64,000 nt of DNA, from the NCBI GenBank assembly GCA_037953625.1, contig CM075655.1, positions 28,042,001 to 28,106,000 on the forward strand, given 5' to 3'. The notes under the pieces were generated by a model. It saw nothing but the letters and a program-made list of their open reading frames with translations, ran no database searches and had not been told where the DNA came from. Both the position numbers and the translations under genes were made by a program. Source of the stretch: Crotalaria pallida. Lineage: Eukaryota; Streptophyta; Magnoliopsida; Fabales; Fabaceae. This document shows, one piece after another, positions 56,968 to 64,000 of this stretch (positions within the stretch are counted from its first letter, which is position 1; each line of letters starts with the position of its first letter).

Positions 56968-57882
56968 AACTCCCCCTTTTTGATGATGACAAACCTCCTT
57001 TTCAATTAAGCACTAAGTTTTAACATACTCCCCCTAAATGTAAAACACCTAGGAAAAATATAATAAAACTTAACCTACAAGAACAACATCAACAAAATAT
57101 TCTCCCCCTTTTGGCATCATTAAAAAGATAAGAATTGTGAGAAAAAGTCCTTTGCCAAAAGTGGAAGGTAAGTAGTTCACAATGGTAAAAAAAAATATAA
57201 CAATAAAGACAATACCAAAATAAACCACAATAGTGCCTCAACGAATAAAAACGTACAACGAATATAGCACCATAATCCATAATATCAGAGTATCACACTA
57301 AGCAGCAAATCATAGTGTAAAGCAAAAAGACATCAACCATAGCAAATAATCAAACGAAACTAAGCAAACTAGACCATACACAAAGCCCTAAAACGTAGTA
57401 GCAACAGAGTCATAAACAGGAAACAGAAACATAAACATAACATAGTCAGAAATATGCATATGAAACATGAAACAGAAATCAACATCAAATGAAAATGATG
57501 ATTTGATGAAGAACCATATAATAGAGAAGAGAGAAATACGAACAAGAGAGAGAAAGAAACGTGAAAAAGATGCAGTTTGCAACAGTTCAGTTTTTAAAAT
57601 CACGTAAGTTACTCGAGTGATGTTCATGCGTTACTCGAGTGATTCGAGCAGTAATCGAGTGAAAAGAAAAAAAAATGTTACTCGAGTATGCCGAAAGTAA
57701 AAAAATTTTCATGCGGACCTTCCAATAAGCGTAACCCTCACCATTGAATAGTGGAGGACGATTAATGGAAGTTCCTTCACCACCAAAAGGATTTGAAATT
57801 GAGCCCATTGTTTCCAAGTAAAAGGATCTTTTCGAAAAAGCTTTTTAAGGCTCGGATTTTTCGTCCGAGCTCTGATACCACT
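56968..57882 (-). other. Element F interior 1
   Basis: 915 bp. It begins with the polypurine tract complement (aactccccctttttg, 56968-56982) and ends with the primer site gctctgatacca (57869-57880). It holds a gag fragment and otherwise non-coding sequence with three CTCGAG palindromes. It has one more A in an A-run than interiors 2 and 3. Confidence 0.9.
57698..57808 (-). pseudogene. gag N-terminal fragment, F unit 1
   Basis: About 37 codons starting MGSISNPFGGEG are recognisably the beginning of Sirevirus Gag. They break off after KVRMKIF into unrelated sequence with CTCGAG motifs. An upstream ATG three codons earlier (57817) is in frame. The retained piece lies just after the primer site, where packaging signals are often located, so it may be kept as RNA rather than as protein. 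Confidence 0.85.
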
Positions 57883-59424
57883 TGTTGGAAACCAACAAGC
57901 GGCTCAATATAGTCTAGAGGGGGGGTGAATAGAATATTGAAGCCTTATTACAGATTTTTCGTCCACCTACAAGAATGATTTTATGAAAATAAATTTTCTT
58001 AAAAATTCAAGTCAGATTACTCGAGTAACTCAAGACTTTACTCGAGTAATACGCAAGCAAAAATAATTTCACTCGAGTATTCAGCAAATCACTCGAGTAT
58101 TACGAAAGCTATTTTTAAATCACTCGAGTAACAGAAAACCTACTCGAGTATTGTTCATAAACTGAAAGCAGATTACTCGAGTGACAAGAACTTTACTCGA
58201 GTAAACTGGGTAAAATTCAATTAAAACTCAGTTTTCAATGGAGTTCTTCAAGAATAACAATGCTATGATGATTCAACAAATTATGAATGATTAATATGAA
58301 CAACTTTAAGTAATATTAACATGCAATTTTAGATCAATTGAGTAGAATTAAGAAAACCCCAATTCTAACCTAAAAATGCAATTGTTAATGAATTAATGCA
58401 ATACAAGGAATGAAAATAAAAGAGACACAAGGATTTATCCTGGTTCACTTTCACCCACTTGAAAGCTACTCCAGTCCCCTCTTAAATCAAGAGAGATTCT
58501 TCACTAGAAATCTTCAAATGTAGATTTTACAATGTTTTAAGATGCAACTAGATTCTTAGTTCTCCTATCTTAAAACCCAACTCAAAGTGTGTACCAAACA
58601 CTTTGATCTAATCTACCCCTTTTGAGAATTATAGATTTCCTTGCTAATTGATTGAAGATGCTTCCAACCAATCCTCTTTTCTTGCTTTGATTTGATCCTC
58701 AAAGTCTTCCTTGTGAGATTCTTCACTTGTGTTGAAACTTCAATGATGCAATCATAAATTGCAAATCTTCAACAACCACTAAGAACAAAAATTATGATCT
58801 CAAGAATATTTGAACAATGAGAGAAATAGAGTGAAGAATGAAAAGTTCTTTGTTGAATCTTGATAGCTCTTGAAAGATGTAAAATAGCTCTTGAATTTCT
58901 TTTGAAAGTGTATAGAAAATTGTAAGAATGAATGTCTATCTCTTGTGAAAGAGAAAATTAAGTCCTTTTAAAATTTTCAAACACTGATTGAATTACTCGA
59001 GTAAACCATATAACATCACTCGATTAAAACATGTCAGATTAAGTTACTCGAGTGATGTGTAAACCATTACTCGATTAACCTGTCATGACATAAATTACTC
59101 GAGTGACCCAATACTCATTACTCGAGTAAACTGATCAGAATCTGAATAAAAACAAGGTTTTTCTAAAAGGATTTTCACAAAACTTTTAATAGAGCTATTT
59201 AATCAAGATTTAAAGTATCTTCACTCTTAATCAAACATTATTTAAATATTCTTAAAATCACCTAAGCTACCCACACCAATGAGATGCATTGCATAAAAAT
59301 AAAGATTACATTGAAATAGAATTAATAAAAATCCTAATTCTAATCTTCATGTGGTGTAGCTTGCTTGTTGCCAATGTTGTTGCTTGGAGAGATATTGTTA
59401 GCATCAAAACATGAGAATCCTACA
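57883..59424 (-). repeat. Element F LTR 2
   Basis: Same length and termini as LTR 1. It is shared between unit 1 and unit 2 of the array. Confidence 0.93.
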
Positions 59425-60338
59425 AACTCCCCCTTTTTGATGATGACAAACCTCCTTTTCAATTAAGCACTAAGTTTTAACATACTCCCCCTAAATGTAA
59501 AACACCTAGGAAAAATATAATAAAACTTAACCTACAAGAACAACATCAACAAAATATTCTCCCCCTTTTGGCATCATTAAAAAGATAAGAATTGTGAGAA
59601 AAAGTCCTTTGCCAAAAGTGGAAGGTAAGTAGTTCACAATGGTAAAAAAAATATAACAATAAAGACAATACCAAAATAAACCACAATAGTGCCTCAACGA
59701 ATAAAAACGTACAACGAATATAGCACCATAATCCATAATATCAGAGTATCACACTAAGCAGCAAATCATAGTGTAAAGCAAAAAGACATCAACCATAGCA
59801 AATAATCAAACGAAACTAAGCAAACTAGACCATACACAAAGCCCTAAAACGTAGTAGCAACAGAGTCATAAACAGGAAACAGAAACATAAACATAACATA
59901 GTCAGAAATATGCATATGAAACATGAAACAGAAATCAACATCAAATGAAAATGATGATTTGATGAAGAACCATATAATAGAGAAGAGAGAAATACGAACA
60001 AGAGAGAGAAAGAAACGTGAAAAAGATGCAGTTTGCAACAGTTCAGTTTTTAAAATCACGTAAGTTACTCGAGTGATGTTCATGAGTTACTCGAGTGATT
60101 CGAGCAGTAATCGAGTGAAAAGAAAAAAAAATGTTACTCGAGTATGCCGAAAGTAAAAAAATTTTCATGCGGACCTTCCAATAAGCGTAACCCTCACCAT
60201 TGAATAGTGGAGGACGATTAATGGAAGTTCCTTCACCACCAAAAGGATTTGAAATTGAGCCCATTGTTTCCAAGTAAAAGGATCTTTTCGAAAAAGCTTT
60301 TTAAGGCTCGGATTTTTCGTCCGAGCTCTGATACCACT
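59425..60338 (-). other. Element F interior 2
   Basis: 914 bp, same layout as interior 1. It carries gttcatgagttactcg where interior 1 has gttcatgcgttactcg. The gag fragment is at about 60154-60264 and the primer site at 60325-60336. Confidence 0.9.
60154..60264 (-). pseudogene. gag N-terminal fragment, F unit 2
   Basis: A copy of the 37-codon gag remnant of unit 1, exactly 2456 bp away. It has the same truncation point, so the truncation predates the array. Confidence 0.85.
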
Positions 60339-61880
60339 TGTTGGAAACCAACAAGCGGCTCAATATAGTCTAGAGGGGGGGTGAATAGAATATTGAAGCC
60401 TTATTACAGATTTTTCGTCCACCTACAAGAATGATTTTATGAAAATAAATTTTCTTAAAAATTCAAGTCAGATTACTCGAGTAACTCAAGACTTTACTCG
60501 AGTAATACGCAAGCAAAAATAATTTCACTCGAGTATTCAGCAAATCACTCGAGTATTACGAAAGCTATTTTTAAATCACTCGAGTAACAGAAAACCTACT
60601 CGAGTATTGTTCATAAACTGAAAGCAGATTACTCGAGTGACAAGAACTTTACTCGAGTAAACTGGGTAAAATTCAATTAAAACTCAGTTTTCAATGGAGT
60701 TCTTCAAGAATAACAATGCTATGATGATTCAACAAATTATGAATGATTAATATGAACAACTTTAAGTAATATTAACATGCAATTTTAGATCAATTGAGTA
60801 GAATTAAGAAAACCCCAATTCTAACCTAAAAATGCAATTGTTAATGAATTAATGCAATACAAGGAATGAAAATAAAAGAGACACAAGGATTTATCCTGGT
60901 TCACTTTCACCCACTTGAAAGCTACTCCAGTCCCCTCTTAAATCAAGAGAGATTCTTCACTAGAAATCTTCAAATGTAGATTTTACAATGTTTTAAGATG
61001 CAACTAGATTCTTAGTTCTCCTATCTTAAAACCCAACTCAAAGTGTGTACCAAACACTTTGATCTAATCTACCCCTTTTGAGAATTATAGATTTCCTTGC
61101 TAATTGATTGAAGATGCTTCCAACCAATCCTCTTTTCTTGCTTTGATTTGATCCTCAAAGTCTTCCTTGTGAGATTCTTCACTTGTGTTGAAACTTCAAT
61201 GATGCAATCATAAATTGCAAATCTTCAACAACCACTAAGAACAAAAATTATGATCTCAAGAATATTTGAACAATGAGAGAAATAGAGTGAAGAATGAAAA
61301 GTTCTTTGTTGAATCTTGATAGCTCTTGAAAGATGTAAAATAGCTCTTGAATTTCTTTTGAAAGTGTATAGAAAATTGTAAGAATGAATGTCTATCTCTT
61401 GTGAAAGAGAAAATTAAGTCCTTTTAAAATTTTCAAACACTGATTGAATTACTCGAGTAAACCATATAACATCACTCGATTAAAACATGTCAGATTAAGT
61501 TACTCGAGTGATGTGTAAACCATTACTCGATTAACCTGTCATGACATAAATTACTCGAGTGACCCAATACTCATTACTCGAGTAAACTGATCAGAATCTG
61601 AATAAAAACAAGGTTTTTCTAAAAGGATTTTCACAAAACTTTTAATAGAGCTATTTAATCAAGATTTAAAGTATCTTCACTCTTAATCAAACATTATTTA
61701 AATATTCTTAAAATCACCTAAGCTACCCACACCAATGAGATGCATTGCATAAAAATAAAGATTACATTGAAATAGAATTAATAAAAATCCTAATTCTAAT
61801 CTTCATGTGGTGTAGCTTGCTTGTTGCCAATGTTGTTGCTTGGAGAGATATTGTTAGCATCAAAACATGAGAATCCTACA
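60339..61880 (-). repeat. Element F LTR 3
   Basis: 1542 bp, indistinguishable by eye from LTR 2. Confidence 0.93.
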
Positions 61881-62794
61881 AACTCCCCCTTTTTGATGAT
61901 GACAAACCTCCTTTTCAATTAAGCACTAAGTTTTAACATACTCCCCCTAAATGTAAAACACCTAGGAAAAATATAATAAAACTTAACCTACAAGAACAAC
62001 ATCAACAAAATATTCTCCCCCTTTTGGCATCATTAAAAAGATAAGAATTGTGAGAAAAAGTCCTTTGCCAAAAGTGGAAGGTAAGTAGTTCACAATGGTA
62101 AAAAAAATATAACAATAAAGACAATACCAAAATAAACCACAATAGTGCCTCAACGAATAAAAACGTACAACGAATATAGCACCATAATCCATAATATCAG
62201 AGTATCACACTAAGCAGCAAATCATAGTGTAAAGCAAAAAGACATCAACCATAGCAAATAATCAAACGAAACTAAGCAAACTAGACCATACACAAAGCCC
62301 TAAAACGTAGTAGCAACAGAGTCATAAACAGGAAACAGAAACATAAACATAACATAGTCAGAAATATGCATATGAAACATGAAACAGAAATCAACATCAA
62401 ATGAAAATGATGATTTGATGAAGAACCATATAATAGAGAAGAGAGAAATACGAACAAGAGAGAGAAAGAAACGTGAAAAAGATGCAGTTTGCAACAGTTC
62501 AGTTTTTAAAATCACGTAAGTTACTCGAGTGATGTTCATGAGTTACTCGAGTGATTCGAGCAGTAATCGAGTGAAAAGAAAAAAAAATGTTACTCGAGTA
62601 TGCCGAAAGTAAAAAAATTTTCATGCGGACCTTCCAATAAGCGTAACCCTCACCATTGAATAGTGGAGGACGATTAATGGAAGTTCCTTCACCACCAAAA
62701 GGATTTGAAATTGAGCCCATTGTTTCCAAGTAAAAGGATCTTTTCGAAAAAGCTTTTTAAGGCTCGGATTTTTCGTCCGAGCTCTGATACCACT
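61881..62794 (-). other. Element F interior 3
   Basis: 914 bp. It matches interior 2, including the gttcatgagttactcg variant. The gag remnant is at about 62610-62720 and the primer site at 62781-62792. Confidence 0.9.
62610..62720 (-). pseudogene. gag N-terminal fragment, F unit 3
   Basis: Third copy of the truncated gag start, identical in layout to units 1 and 2. Confidence 0.85.
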
Positions 62795-64000
62795 TGTTGG
62801 AAACCAACAAGCGGCTCAATATAGTCTAGAGGGGGGGTGAATAGAATATTGAAGCCTTATTACAGATTTTTCGTCCACCTACAAGAATGATTTTATGAAA
62901 ATAAATTTTCTTAAAAATTCAAGTCAGATTACTCGAGTAACTCAAGACTTTACTCGAGTAATACGCAAGCAAAAATAATTTCACTCGAGTATTCAGCAAA
63001 TCACTCGAGTATTACGAAAGCTATTTTTAAATCACTCGAGTAACAGAAAACCTACTCGAGTATTGTTCATAAACTGAAAGCAGATTACCCAAGTGACAAG
63101 AACTTTACTCGAGTAAACTGGGTAAAATTCAATTAAAACTCAGTTTTCAATGGAGTTCTTCAAGAATAACAATGCTATGATGATTCAACAAATTATGAAT
63201 GATTAATATGAACAACTTTAAGTAATATTAACATGCAATTTTAGATCAATTGAGTAGAATTAAGAAAACCCCAATTCTAACCTAAAAATGCAATTGTTAA
63301 TGAATTAATGCAATACAAGGAATGAAAATAAAAGAGACACAAGGATTTATCCTGGTTCACTTTCACCCACTTGAAAGCTACTCCAGTCCCCTCTTAAATC
63401 AAGAGAGATTCTTCACTAGAAATCTTCAAATGTAGATTTTACAATGTTTTAAGATGCAACTAGATTCTTAGTTCTCCTATCTTAAAACCCAACTCAAAGT
63501 GTGTACCAAACACTTTGATCTAATCTACCCCTTTTGAGAATTATAGATTTCCTTGCTAATTGATTGAAGATGCTTCCAACCAATCCTCTTTTCTTGCTTT
63601 GATTTGATCCTCAAAGTCTTCCTTGTGAGATTCTTCACTTGTGTTGAAACTTCAATGATGCAATCATAAATTGCAAATCTTCAACAACCACTAAGAACAA
63701 AAATTATGATCTCAAGAATATTTGAACAATGAGAGAAATAGAGTGAAGAATGAAAAGTTCTTTGTTGAATCTTGATAGCTCTTGAAAGATGTAAAATAGC
63801 TCTTGAATTTCTTTTGAAAGTGTATAGAAAATTGTAAGAATGAATGTCTATCTCTTGTGAAAGAGAAAATTAAGTCCTTTTAAAATTTTCAAACACTGAT
63901 TGAATTACTCGAGTAAACCATATAACATCACTCGATTAAAACATGTCAGATTAAGTTACTCGAGTGATGTGTAAACCATTACTCGATTAACCTGTCATGA
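62795..64000 (-). repeat. Element F LTR 4 (partial)
   Basis: The first 1206 of about 1542 bp, cut by the window end. It differs from the other LTRs at 63087-63096, where ttactcgagtg is ttacccaagtg, destroying one palindrome. Confidence 0.92.

Larger units (their letters stand above)
55426..64000 (-). mobile_element. Element F: tandem array of a small non-autonomous Sirevirus (LTR-int-LTR-int-LTR-int-LTR...)
   Basis: Four LTRs (55426-56967, 57883-59424, 60339-61880, and 62795 to beyond 64000) alternate with three interiors of 914-915 bp. The period is 2457, 2456 and 2456 bp, and every LTR copy is 1542 bp. Units are nearly identical, and neighbouring units share LTRs rather than each having two. 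Each interior has a primer site, a gag fragment, filler and a polypurine tract, all reading on the minus strand. No enzyme is encoded. The array continues past the window. Confidence 0.95.

Noticed and set aside
57388..57627. A 79-codon minus frame repeated in each F unit (also 57089-57280 and relatives)
   Set aside because: Hydrophobic Phe/Ser-rich frames in non-coding filler. They are identical in each unit only because of the tandem duplication, with no recognised domain.

Overview
The window is eudicot nuclear DNA, AT-rich and made almost entirely of LTR retrotransposons. It has plant-type Sirevirus (Ty1/copia) and Tat-lineage Ty3/gypsy elements, initiator-Met-tRNA primer sites (TGGTATCAGAGC), a Stowaway-type MITE and a RADIALIS-like MYB gene. 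The Sirevirus abundance would fit a legume, but nothing in the sequence proves the family. I see no bacterial, organellar or rRNA/tRNA genes.

Left block (1-23303) is a three-level nest. Element B is a gag-only Sirevirus derivative on the minus strand. Its left LTR is cut off by the window edge and its right LTR is 21592-23303. Element A (151-17758, minus strand, 3.7 kb LTRs, no coding capacity, TSD acttg) sits in B's left LTR. Element C (8585-17139, plus strand, 2.6 kb LTRs, no coding capacity, TSD tctcg) sits in A's right LTR. A and C look like distantly related non-autonomous gypsy-type elements that share LTR hairpin repeats.

Middle block (23304-33662) is the most host-like part. It contains a CGCTCAC-rich tract, a TATA-bearing repeat-like sequence, a Stowaway-like MITE (24391-24728), a possible SINE, an (AT)n microsatellite and one convincing host gene, a 73-aa RADIALIS-like single-MYB protein (26938-27159, minus). 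It also contains a Helitron-type 3' end (29376-29405) and a solo gypsy LTR (29866-32644, TSD ttact) with a 73-bp tandem array.

Right block (33663-64000) is a second nest. Its base is a minus-strand Tat-lineage gypsy element (G) with a 3' LTR, a large gene running antisense to pol (34965-37530, apparently with introns), and the RNase H/integrase half of pol (38035-40444). Its RT region is split by D, a gag-only Sirevirus (minus). D's left LTR is split by E (41892-52711, plus), a nearly complete and recent Sirevirus with gag, pol and a third ORF; pol has one nonsense codon. D's right LTR is split by F, a head-to-tail array (LTR-int-LTR-int-LTR-int-LTR, period 2456 bp) of a tiny non-autonomous Sirevirus that runs off the window.

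The most unusual observations are the F array; the clusters of TTAATCGATTAA/TTACTCGAGTAA palindromes placed upstream of TATA-like sites in the Sirevirus LTRs and upstream of the third ORF of E; the intron-bearing antisense gene of G; and the hairpin repeats whose copy number differs between the two LTRs of C.
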